From an uncultured Verrucomicrobiales bacterium (lineage in GTDB: Bacteria; Verrucomicrobiota; Verrucomicrobiia; Verrucomicrobiales; Akkermansiaceae): a DNA stretch of 6,726 nt. Numbering within the stretch: position 1 is the first letter of the stretch; the number at the start of each line of letters is the position of its first letter. Below, one piece after another: positions 1 through 5,731 of this stretch. The notes beneath the pieces are model-generated. The model had not been told where the DNA came from, searched no databases, and saw only the letters and a list, made by a program, of their open reading frames with translations. The DNA lies in NCBI GenBank assembly GCA_937952875.1, contig CALFDI010000210.1:1-6726 (forward strand), written 5' to 3'. The position numbers and the translations under genes are program-made.

Positions 1-929
1 TTGAAATTCCAGAAGGGTATTCACCACCAGATCATGAAGAAGTCACTCAAGCTCAAGCGTGGGTTAAGAAACGCTTCCCTAAAACATTAGGGACGGTGCA
101 TGGATTTAGCTATGGAATCTCTCGTAGTGATGCTTACGATGCATTAGAAATTTTTTTAAAAGAACGCTTCACCCTCTTCGGCGACTACGAAGATGCGATA
201 TCTACAGCTCATAAAGTCGCCTTTCACTCGGTCCTGACGCCATACTTGAATATCGGCCTTATCACTCCGCAAGAAGTCGTTGATCGTGCGCTGGAATACG
301 CCGTAGACACAGGAGCTATTCCTCTTAATTCCCTAGAAGGCTTTGTGAGACAAATCATCGGATGGCGCGAGTTCATGCGCATCATTTACCTACGTCACGG
401 TGTATTCGAGCGGAAAGAGAACTTCTGGGGATTTACCCGTAAGATGCCGCAATCACTCTACGACGGCACGACCGGAATTGATCCGATAGATCACGTGATA
501 CAGACTCTACATGAAGACGCCTACTGCCATCACATCGAGAGGCTCATGGTATTGGGGAATTTTATGATGCTCTGCCGAATAGACCCAGACGATGTTTATA
601 AATGGTTTATGGAATATTTCATAGACGCTTATGATTGGGTCATGGTGCCTAATGTCTATGGAATGAGCCAGTTCGCAGATGGTGGGATCTTTGCGACGAA
701 GCCTTATCTGAGCGGGTCGAATTACATTCGTAAAATGTCTGACTTTAAAAAAGGGGACTGGTGCGATGTTTGGGACGGGCTTTTCTGGGTCTTTGTGGAA
801 GATCACAAAGCGTTCTTTATGAAGAACTATCGAATGGCTCAGATGGCTCGTCTGCATGATCGGATGTCAGATGAAAAGAAAACGACTCACCGTAAGAATG
901 CTGAGAGATTCTTATCTAGTTTAAAATAA
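1..929 (+). CDS. FeS-BCP/PhrB-like cryptochrome-photolyase (DPRP family), C-terminal part, 5' truncated
   Basis: The frame is open from base 3, so the GTG at 96 is internal and the true start lies left of the window. About 308 of an expected ~500 residues are visible: the helical FAD/DNA-binding half of the 'deoxyribodipyrimidine photolyase-related' family (COG3046; (6-4) photolyase PhrB and CryB). Family signatures, numbered from the codon at base 3, are HSVLTPYLNIGLITP (~75-89), GFVRQIIGWREFMR (~113-126), YCHHIERLMVLGNF (~174-187, including the active-site His pair 176-177) and VPNVYGMSQFADGG (~215-228). Relatives use light and FAD to repair UV-damaged pyrimidines or to signal; which applies here is unknown. 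Oddity: positions matching three 4Fe-4S cysteine ligands of PhrB are Pro161, Lys249 and Asp252, and the loop carrying the fourth is about 11 residues shorter (Cys254 is nearby). The cluster is therefore probably absent. The stop overlaps the next start. Family assignment is firm; reaction type is not. Confidence 0.9.
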   Translation, partial: EIPEGYSPPDHEEVTQAQAWVKKRFPKTLGTVHGFSYGISRSDAYDALEIFLKERFTLFGDYEDAISTAHKVAFHSVLTPYLNIGLITPQEVVDRALEYAVDTGAIPLNSLEGFVRQIIGWREFMRIIYLRHGVFERKENFWGFTRKMPQSLYDGTTGIDPIDHVIQTLHEDAYCHHIERLMVLGNFMMLCRIDPDDVYKWFMEYFIDAYDWVMVPNVYGMSQFADGGIFATKPYLSGSNYIRKMSDFKKGDWCDVWDGLFWVFVEDHKAFFMKNYRMAQMARLHDRMSDEKKTTHRKNAERFLSSLK

Positions 930-2089
930 TGGAATTTGCACATACTAGAGAAGCAGCATTTCTTCGTTTAGAAGAATTTGAGAAAAAAGCGTCACGCTAT
1001 AGCAGTCAACGAAATCATGTGATGCCTGGGCATACGAATGTTTCTCGGCTAAGTCCTGCTATTCGGCATAGATTGATCACTGAGAAAGAGATCTTCGAAG
1101 GCATTACGAAGCGCTATGCTTTTTCGACAGTCCAGAAGTATGTCCAAGAAGTCTATTGGCGGCGGTATTGGAAAAGTTGGCTCGCACTGCGTCCATCAGT
1201 TTGGACAGATTATTTACGAGATTTATCAGAGATAGATCCATGTGGCCAGGCGCTAGACGTCATGGCTGGAGAGGGGCCTGTCGATGTTATGAACGACTTT
1301 GTTCGTGAGTTAAAAGAGACAGGCTACATGCATAATCATGCTCGAATGTGGTTTGCTGGATACTGGATTCATACGATGAAGCTCCCGTGGCAGCTAGGAG
1401 CAGACTTTTTCTATCGTCATTTGTTAGATGCAGACCCAGCATCTAATACCTTGAGCTGGCGTTGGGTGGCTGGAATACAGACTCCAGGAAAGAGTTATTT
1501 AGCGAGGCGCTCGAACATTGAAAAATATCTCGATCCTGAACGATTAGATACTCACGCTGATGGGCTGGAATTTTTAGAAAATGGAAAGGCCGCGCAGCTA
1601 GAGATTCCAGCTCGACCAAAGACTGTGCTACCTGAAAGGGGGGAGAGCACGATGAATAATGAAAAAAGGACTGGCTTACTCGTGCACGAAGATGATCTGA
1701 GCGTAGAGACGGTTTTTCCTAATTTACCAATAGCTTCATCGCTCTTAGTAGAGTTGAACTGCTGTGCGTCTGAGGTGAAGAGAGAGTGGATGACAAAGGC
1801 ATTCGATGATGCTGCGTCAAGAATGCCCGGCCTGGTGCTGAGAGCATCATTTTCGAGAAAATCACTTGTGGAGTGGGTAGAAAATCAAAAGCTCGAACAG
1901 ATAATAGCAGCAAGGCCAGAGGTTGGGGTCGTAAATGATCGATTAGAAGAAATGACTAAGGATCTAGGAATTGAAATCATCTACAGAGATAGAGTTGAAG
2001 ATCTAGAATTCCTGCCTTTTGCAAAATCAGGTTTCTTCGGTTTTTGGAAAAAAATAGAGCCGCTCCTGAAGGGAAGACTAGAAGGTTAG
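929..2089 (+). CDS. FAD-binding photolyase-like protein with a C-terminal alpha/beta domain (inverted domain order)
   Basis: 386 residues. The ATG at 929 shares its A with the upstream TAA stop and has no clear Shine-Dalgarno, so translation is probably coupled to the preceding photolyase gene. Residues ~1-205 are the helical FAD-binding domain of the photolyase/cryptochrome superfamily: TNVSRLSPAIRHRLI (36-50), VYWRRYWKSWL (75-85), GYMHNHARM (132-140), WQLGADFFYRHLLDADPASN (154-173) and WRWVAG (177-182). By my alignment N173 matches the Asn facing flavin N5 in E. coli photolyase (N378); W177 and W154 match W382 and W359 of the Trp electron chain, while the third Trp (W306) is not evident. 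No antenna domain precedes it. After a Pro-rich linker, residues ~248-386 look like a photolyase alpha/beta domain: GLLVHEDDLS resembles the first strand, and LPFAKSGFFGFWKKIEP its end. FAD domain firm; antenna homology inferred. Repair activity is unproven; it could be a cryptochrome-like sensor or partner of the upstream protein. Confidence 0.85.
   Translation: MEFAHTREAAFLRLEEFEKKASRYSSQRNHVMPGHTNVSRLSPAIRHRLITEKEIFEGITKRYAFSTVQKYVQEVYWRRYWKSWLALRPSVWTDYLRDLSEIDPCGQALDVMAGEGPVDVMNDFVRELKETGYMHNHARMWFAGYWIHTMKLPWQLGADFFYRHLLDADPASNTLSWRWVAGIQTPGKSYLARRSNIEKYLDPERLDTHADGLEFLENGKAAQLEIPARPKTVLPERGESTMNNEKRTGLLVHEDDLSVETVFPNLPIASSLLVELNCCASEVKREWMTKAFDDAASRMPGLVLRASFSRKSLVEWVENQKLEQIIAARPEVGVVNDRLEEMTKDLGIEIIYRDRVEDLEFLPFAKSGFFGFWKKIEPLLKGRLEG
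1635..1654 (+). promoter_or_regulatory. Strong internal ribosome binding site with in-frame ATG at a domain boundary
   Basis: AAAGGGGGGAG at 1635-1645 lies 6 to 9 bases (depending on pairing register) before an in-frame ATG at 1652-1654, which is Met242 of the surrounding gene. Initiation here would make a free 145-residue alpha/beta domain beginning seven residues before its predicted first strand. This is a better Shine-Dalgarno than those of most genes in the window. It may be a real second start, a relic of a gene fusion, or chance in a Glu/Arg/Gly linker. Confidence 0.4.
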
Positions 2090-2093
2090 TCTT
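2074..2093. terminator. Possible small bidirectional terminator hairpin over two overlapping stop codons
   Basis: A perfect 7-bp inverted repeat, AAGACTA (2074-2080) and TAGTCTT (2087-2093), encloses a 6-base loop. It sits exactly where the + strand photolyase-like gene (stop TAG 2087-2089) and the - strand DUF3137 gene (stop TAA 2086-2088) meet. The right arm runs into TT then G, giving a short U-run for the + transcript; the - transcript has no good U-run. The stem is A/T-rich and weak, so it may instead be chance or need a protein factor. Confidence 0.3.
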
Positions 2094-3033
2094 TTGTCCA
2101 AATGCGGGTATTGAGGTCAAGGGTATCGATAAGACCGATGACTTTACCTAGCTCATTTTTGAGGCGGTTAATCTGCGATTGGTCATCAGCAGGAACATTG
2201 AGTTGTGGCTCAAAGTGATTGTGCTTGTTTGGAAACGTCAGGAAAAAATTCGAATTCTTGAAAGACATTCTAATATCTGGTCCGAGCACTTTACGCACGT
2301 GTAGAAGTCTTTCTTGGAAGTCCGGAGTGAGAATGTAGCGTGTTTCTACTGGATCTTTCGAGCGCACGACGAAAGCTTTTTCGAAATCAGGATTTTCGAG
2401 ATATTGGAGATTACCAACAAGGCCTTGGAGTTTCTTTCCAAAGAATCCGAAACTGCGCTCGGCTACATCAGGTAGGACGGTGACCTCTGTGCGGAAGTGT
2501 TTGTTAAAATCTGCGATTAGAAAGATTCCTTTAAAGATGGTGTGCCACGAACTGCTCGAGCTCCCATCACTATCTGAATGATGTGTTTCGTATTCAGAGT
2601 GGATTTCAGCACACTGAATTTGAGTTTTTTTATAGGTTCCGTGAATGAGATCTTCCGTTTTGTAACGATCACTCTTTTTCTTATACAGACCGGATGCGCG
2701 GAATGTTTTCTCGGTAATGCCCCGATTTGGTTCATGCTTTAGGCGTTCATCCCAGCTTTGCAGCAGAGTGCTTATAACGTGTCTTTTAAAATTCCAACGG
2801 AAGGTGTTGAAATGTTTGGTGGCAAGTTGATTGTATAATAGTGTGCCTATAGCGGTTGTCACGAGTAGCCCAATGATGAGTCCCATAAATGACTTCGTGA
2901 GTAGTAATCCGCCACCTAAGAAAATGATGGCTATGATAGGAATGATCGTAAGAGCTTTAGACTTGCCCCGAAGAGCGACTAGGCGCTGTTGTTCGAGCTG
3001 CACTAAAAGGTGGTTATCTTTAAAGTGAGACAT
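2086..3033 (-). CDS. DUF3137 family membrane protein
   Basis: 315 residues, no known biochemical function. Two hydrophobic segments lie near the N terminus (about residues 27-45 and 48-67), placing it in the membrane with a short N-terminal tail and a large soluble C-terminal part on the same side. The soluble part carries the DUF3137 pattern: a Y..EDLIHGTYKK segment (~124-136), an acidic SEYE stretch (~146-149), then TIFKGIFLIADFNKHF (~165-180) and the TEVTVLPD strand. A Ser/Asp-rich loop (~153-162) between them is written with mixed Ser codons, so it is not a recent repeat expansion. The ATG at 3031-3033 lies inside the end of lemA (14-base overlap) with a strong Shine-Dalgarno, so the two are co-transcribed. 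LemA-DUF3137 pairing recurs in many bacteria and suggests a shared membrane role, but that role is not established. At its 3' end it overlaps the convergent photolyase-like gene by 4 bases. Confidence 0.85.
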   Translation of the reverse strand: MSHFKDNHLLVQLEQQRLVALRGKSKALTIIPIIAIIFLGGGLLLTKSFMGLIIGLLVTTAIGTLLYNQLATKHFNTFRWNFKRHVISTLLQSWDERLKHEPNRGITEKTFRASGLYKKKSDRYKTEDLIHGTYKKTQIQCAEIHSEYETHHSDSDGSSSSSWHTIFKGIFLIADFNKHFRTEVTVLPDVAERSFGFFGKKLQGLVGNLQYLENPDFEKAFVVRSKDPVETRYILTPDFQERLLHVRKVLGPDIRMSFKNSNFFLTFPNKHNHFEPQLNVPADDQSQINRLKNELGKVIGLIDTLDLNTRIWTKD

Positions 3034-3571
3034 TTTGAACCTTCCTTTCTCCTTCTGGGATTTCGAAGTGTGGCTGGCGAGTGAATCCGCCTAGGCGTGC
3101 AATTATGTTGGATGGAAACATATCAATACTATTATTATAGTTAAGGATGGAAGCGTTGTAGGCACGCCTAGCAGCTGCTATCTGTGATTCGATCTCGGTG
3201 AGATTTCTCTGTAGATTGAGAAAGTGTGCGTCACTAGAGAGTTCAGGATAGTTCTCAGAGAGCACCATGAGCTGTGGGAGCATATTGCTGAGATCGGCCT
3301 CTGTTTTTAATCGTTGTTCAGAGAGATGTTTTGCTTCCATAGCAGTCGATCGTGCTTTGACGATAGCCTCTAACAGCTCTCTTTCATGGCTTGCAAAACC
3401 TTTTACTGTGTTCACGAGATTTGGAATCAGTTCCCAACGTTTTTTCAACTGCACATCGATGCTGCTGAAGGAATTAGTCACCATATTTCTTCTGAAGACG
3501 AGCCCGTTATACATCAGAACTACGGTGAGTAGAAAAATACTACAAATGATGATGAAAATGAACACATTCAT
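3020..3571 (-). CDS. lemA: LemA family protein
   Basis: 183 residues, the normal length for LemA. An N-terminal transmembrane segment (about residues 3-24) is followed by the family's helical domain. Hallmarks in order: YNGLVFRRNMV (21-31), IDVQLKKRWELIPNLVNTVKGFASHE (38-63, the most conserved LemA block), AR (73-74), YPEL (108-111), a TEIESQIAAARRAYNASILNYN helix (125-146), FP (152-153) and a final FEIPEG (169-174). LemA proteins are membrane-anchored helical bundles of unresolved function, often beside DUF3137 or TPM-domain proteins; the name comes from a Listeria antigen. The ATG at 3569-3571 keeps the membrane segment intact, but I see no convincing Shine-Dalgarno before it. It is followed by an overlapping DUF3137 gene and preceded, 54 bases upstream on the same strand, by the dienelactone hydrolase gene, so a three-gene transcript is plausible. 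Confidence 0.92.
   Translation of the reverse strand: MNVFIFIIICSIFLLTVVLMYNGLVFRRNMVTNSFSSIDVQLKKRWELIPNLVNTVKGFASHERELLEAIVKARSTAMEAKHLSEQRLKTEADLSNMLPQLMVLSENYPELSSDAHFLNLQRNLTEIESQIAAARRAYNASILNYNNSIDMFPSNIIARLGGFTRQPHFEIPEGERKVQNVSL
3034..3052 (-). promoter_or_regulatory. Ribosome binding site for the DUF3137 gene, inside lemA
   Basis: Read on the - strand, GGAGAAAGGAAGG ends 6 bases before the ATG at 3033. It lies within the last codons of lemA (Gly-Glu-Arg-Lys). It supports this start and suggests the downstream gene can be translated independently despite the 14-base overlap. Confidence 0.6.
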
Positions 3572-3625
3572 AATTTAAAGAAACACGTTCGTTGTAGCTA
3601 TGAGAAGATTGCGGACGTTTTGGAA

Positions 3626-4366
3626 TCAGCGGATCTTTTCTTCGAGGAAGCGATACATGAGCATTAGGCATGTTCTAGCGAGAGCAGGATTATACCGCGG
3701 CCCTTCATCTCGGAGAAAGGCATGAGCTGCATTAAATTCATGCCATTCAAAGTCTGCATCAACGTCCTGTAATCGTCTGCGTGTGAGATCTCTTCCCTCT
3801 TCAGGGATATGCGGATCTTGTCTTCCAAATACGAACAGCATAGGAGGAGATGCCTTACTTATACTGGAGAGCGTATCATCTGATTTACCTGCGCCTAAGG
3901 TCGCAGAGTGGACATCAGTCGGATAGAAGGCCACTACGGCATCAATGCCCTCATGATGGCCTGCGCGTAATGATAAGTGCCCACCGAGGCAGACACCAAA
4001 GCTCGCGATTTTTCCAGTGCTGTTAGGAGCTGATTTTAAATACTGGACAGTGACGTCTACGTCTTCGTCATAAGACGCTAATTCTTTTTTATATTTGAGT
4101 TCGTTTCCGCGATCTGATCCTGCTTGATCATAGGCTAATACAGTGCCCGGCTCTTCGAATTCATGATACACTTCTGGGACAGCCACGAGATAACCCTCTC
4201 CCGCGATGGCCGCAGCCATGCGGCGAATGGGCCCCGTTGCCTGAAAGATCTCAGAATAAAATATGACTGCAGGAAATGGTCCTTGGGTCGTTGGTGTAAA
4301 AAGGTGGACTCGCATCGGTCCACGAGTTGTTTCTAGATCTTCGTAGCTTTCAGTTATCGTCGGCAT
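3626..4366 (-). CDS. Dienelactone hydrolase family protein
   Basis: 246 residues, the usual single-domain length, no signal peptide, so cytoplasmic. It is an alpha/beta hydrolase of the dienelactone hydrolase (carboxymethylenebutenolidase-like) family, recognised by a Cys nucleophile in GVCLGGH (Cys126), Asp184 in GRQDPHIP and His215 in AAHAF. Glu39 in SEIF matches the Glu that switches on the thiol in the Pseudomonas enzyme. Arg219, four residues after the His, and Arg86 fall where the Pseudomonas enzyme has substrate-carboxylate-binding arginines (alignment from memory). Such enzymes open cyclic dienelactones or related esters; many members act on unknown substrates, and no catechol or chlorocatechol genes are adjacent, so the substrate here is open. 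The ATG at 4364-4366 gives a standard N terminus; its ribosome site is weak. It is divergent from the exported esterase and likely heads the - strand group ending in LemA and DUF3137. Confidence 0.88.
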   Translation of the reverse strand: MPTITESYEDLETTRGPMRVHLFTPTTQGPFPAVIFYSEIFQATGPIRRMAAAIAGEGYLVAVPEVYHEFEEPGTVLAYDQAGSDRGNELKYKKELASYDEDVDVTVQYLKSAPNSTGKIASFGVCLGGHLSLRAGHHEGIDAVVAFYPTDVHSATLGAGKSDDTLSSISKASPPMLFVFGRQDPHIPEEGRDLTRRRLQDVDADFEWHEFNAAHAFLRDEGPRYNPALARTCLMLMYRFLEEKIR

Positions 4367-4484
4367 GCCTGGGATACTGACTTTTAAAGGGTCGTATCAC
4401 CAGCTTGGAATGGACTGATGTATGAGTCGTATTTTATTTCATTCACTTATTGCGAACTGAATTCGAAAGGATAATTTAGAGAGT
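4367..4484. promoter_or_regulatory. Divergent intergenic region, likely holding both promoters
   Basis: This is the only non-coding gap over 60 bases. Both flanking genes start here, so promoters in both directions are expected. An imperfect inverted repeat, GATACtGAC (4373-4381) and GTCGTATC (4391-4398), lies just before the hydrolase start and could be an operator or leader hairpin. The heptamer GTCGTAT recurs at 4391-4397 and 4426-4432. A -10-like GATAAT (4470-4475) on the + strand would start the esterase transcript only a few bases before its ATG, i.e. nearly leaderless, but no good -35 accompanies it. A - strand -10-like TAAAAT (complement of 4431-4436) also lacks a clear -35. Individual sites are weak; the regional call rests on gene layout. 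Confidence 0.4.
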
Positions 4485-5729
4485 ATGTTCAGACAATACG
4501 CGCCTTTGATGGCATTGAGTTTTTTGCTTATTTCTAGTGCTCACTCTCAAGATGGGGAATCCCTTCTGAAGAAACGTGCTAAACATGTAACCCAAATAGT
4601 AACGAAAAAGACTGGAGATAAAGAGATGTCTGAGCCTCCAGCTGAGCAATTCCACATTGTAAAATATCCAGGCAAGCTCGGTGAAATGGCGGCTTACTTA
4701 AGTAAACCTGAAAACTCGGAGAAAACTTACCCTGCGATTATTTGGCTAACAGGAGGCTTTCCAACGTCTTCTCCTCAATCTTACCTCTGGGAAGAAACAG
4801 ATGCGCAAAACGAGCAATCAGCTCGTATTTATCGCTACAGTGGTGTGATTACTATGTATCCACATCTCCGGGGTGGGTCGAAAGGTATGCCGGGTCATCA
4901 GGAAGCATTCTATGGTGAAGTGGAGGATGTCATCAGCGCATATAACTTCTTAGCAAAACAAAAGAATGTGGATCCCAAGCGTATCTATCTGGGAGGACAT
5001 AGCACTGGAGGAACTCTTGCCTTACTAGTAGCTGCGTCTACAAATGTTTTTGCTGGAGTGATCTCTCTAGGGCCTACTCATGATGATTATGGCGAAGAGT
5101 CAGCATTATACGAATGGAATAAGAAAGAGCGGGAATTAAGAGCTCCCATTCAGCACTTATCATCTATCAAGTCTCCGACGTGGGTAGTCGAAGGCATAGA
5201 GGGGAATTCTGACTCGATAAGGCAGATGAAAGCTAAGACAAAAAATCCAAATTTAAACTTCGTCGTGGCTGATGTGGCGAACCATTTTCAAATCATCCAC
5301 CCGGTCAACGCGTTATTTGCAAAAGCAATCGTAGCTTCGAAAGATGGGCGATTAAAAATTGAAAATAAAACCCTCAAGGAGTCTTATATTAACCGTGAGC
5401 GTAAATTAAGGGAAATTCGCGATTTAGAGATTCTGGCAGATCTTCGTGGCTCCGACATTGATTTTTCAAAACCTCAACTAACAGTGCACACGTTTTATTC
5501 GAGCGAGGCACCTGCAATCGAAAATCTTAAGAAAATTGCAAAGAAGTCTGGATTCACCGCTCAGGCAATATCTGAAGAAAAAGGGGATGATGGATCTACT
5601 TATTATAAATTGAATTTAGAGAAAGTGTTGAACCTTATGCAGCTTGATAAAGTCTTTGAGGCGACATCTCAAATGACTCAAATAGCGAATGATAACAATC
5701 TCTACTATAGTAGTTGGGGAGTGAACTAA
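4485..5729 (+). CDS. Exported alpha/beta hydrolase (S9/esterase-like) with C-terminal RraB-like domain
   Basis: 414 residues. Residues 1-21 form a Sec signal peptide (hydrophobic 7-18, likely cut after AHS), with no lipobox Cys, so the protein is periplasmic or secreted. Residues ~55-285 are an alpha/beta hydrolase resembling prolyl-oligopeptidase-family esterases: IIWLTGGFP (85-93), a YPHLRGGSKG loop (125-134), nucleophile Ser173 in GGHSTGG (170-176), probable acid Asp243 and His267 in ANHFQ. Substrate unknown. A charged helical linker (~293-320) leads to a C-terminal domain (~332-414) that resembles the RNase E inhibitor RraB: a strand, an alternating SSEAPAIENLKKIAKKSGF helix, a strand in STYYKLNLE, a helix and a closing YYSSWGVN comparable to YDGWGT of RraB. 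RraB itself is cytoplasmic, so an exported copy cannot act on RNase E. Hydrolase call strong; the RraB call is by eye. The stop lies 2 bases from the stop of the convergent helicase gene. Confidence 0.8.
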   Translation: MFRQYAPLMALSFLLISSAHSQDGESLLKKRAKHVTQIVTKKTGDKEMSEPPAEQFHIVKYPGKLGEMAAYLSKPENSEKTYPAIIWLTGGFPTSSPQSYLWEETDAQNEQSARIYRYSGVITMYPHLRGGSKGMPGHQEAFYGEVEDVISAYNFLAKQKNVDPKRIYLGGHSTGGTLALLVAASTNVFAGVISLGPTHDDYGEESALYEWNKKERELRAPIQHLSSIKSPTWVVEGIEGNSDSIRQMKAKTKNPNLNFVVADVANHFQIIHPVNALFAKAIVASKDGRLKIENKTLKESYINRERKLREIRDLEILADLRGSDIDFSKPQLTVHTFYSSEAPAIENLKKIAKKSGFTAQAISEEKGDDGSTYYKLNLEKVLNLMQLDKVFEATSQMTQIANDNNLYYSSWGVN

Positions 5730-5731
5730 AT

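Noticed and set aside
96..98. GTG as the start of the first photolyase gene
   Set aside because: The same frame is open to the left edge, and the ~200-residue N-terminal antenna domain is still missing, so the gene begins outside the window.
507..857. 116-residue antisense reading frame under the first photolyase gene
   Set aside because: It has no recognisable motif or ribosome site and lies wholly opposite a well-conserved gene.
2550..2585. Ser-rich stretch in the DUF3137 gene as a slippage repeat
   Set aside because: The serines use mixed codons (AGC, AGT, TCG) with no tandem nucleotide unit.
3572..3625. Small RNA or separate promoter between the hydrolase and lemA
   Set aside because: Only 54 bases, with no convincing hairpin, -35/-10 pair or conserved motif visible.
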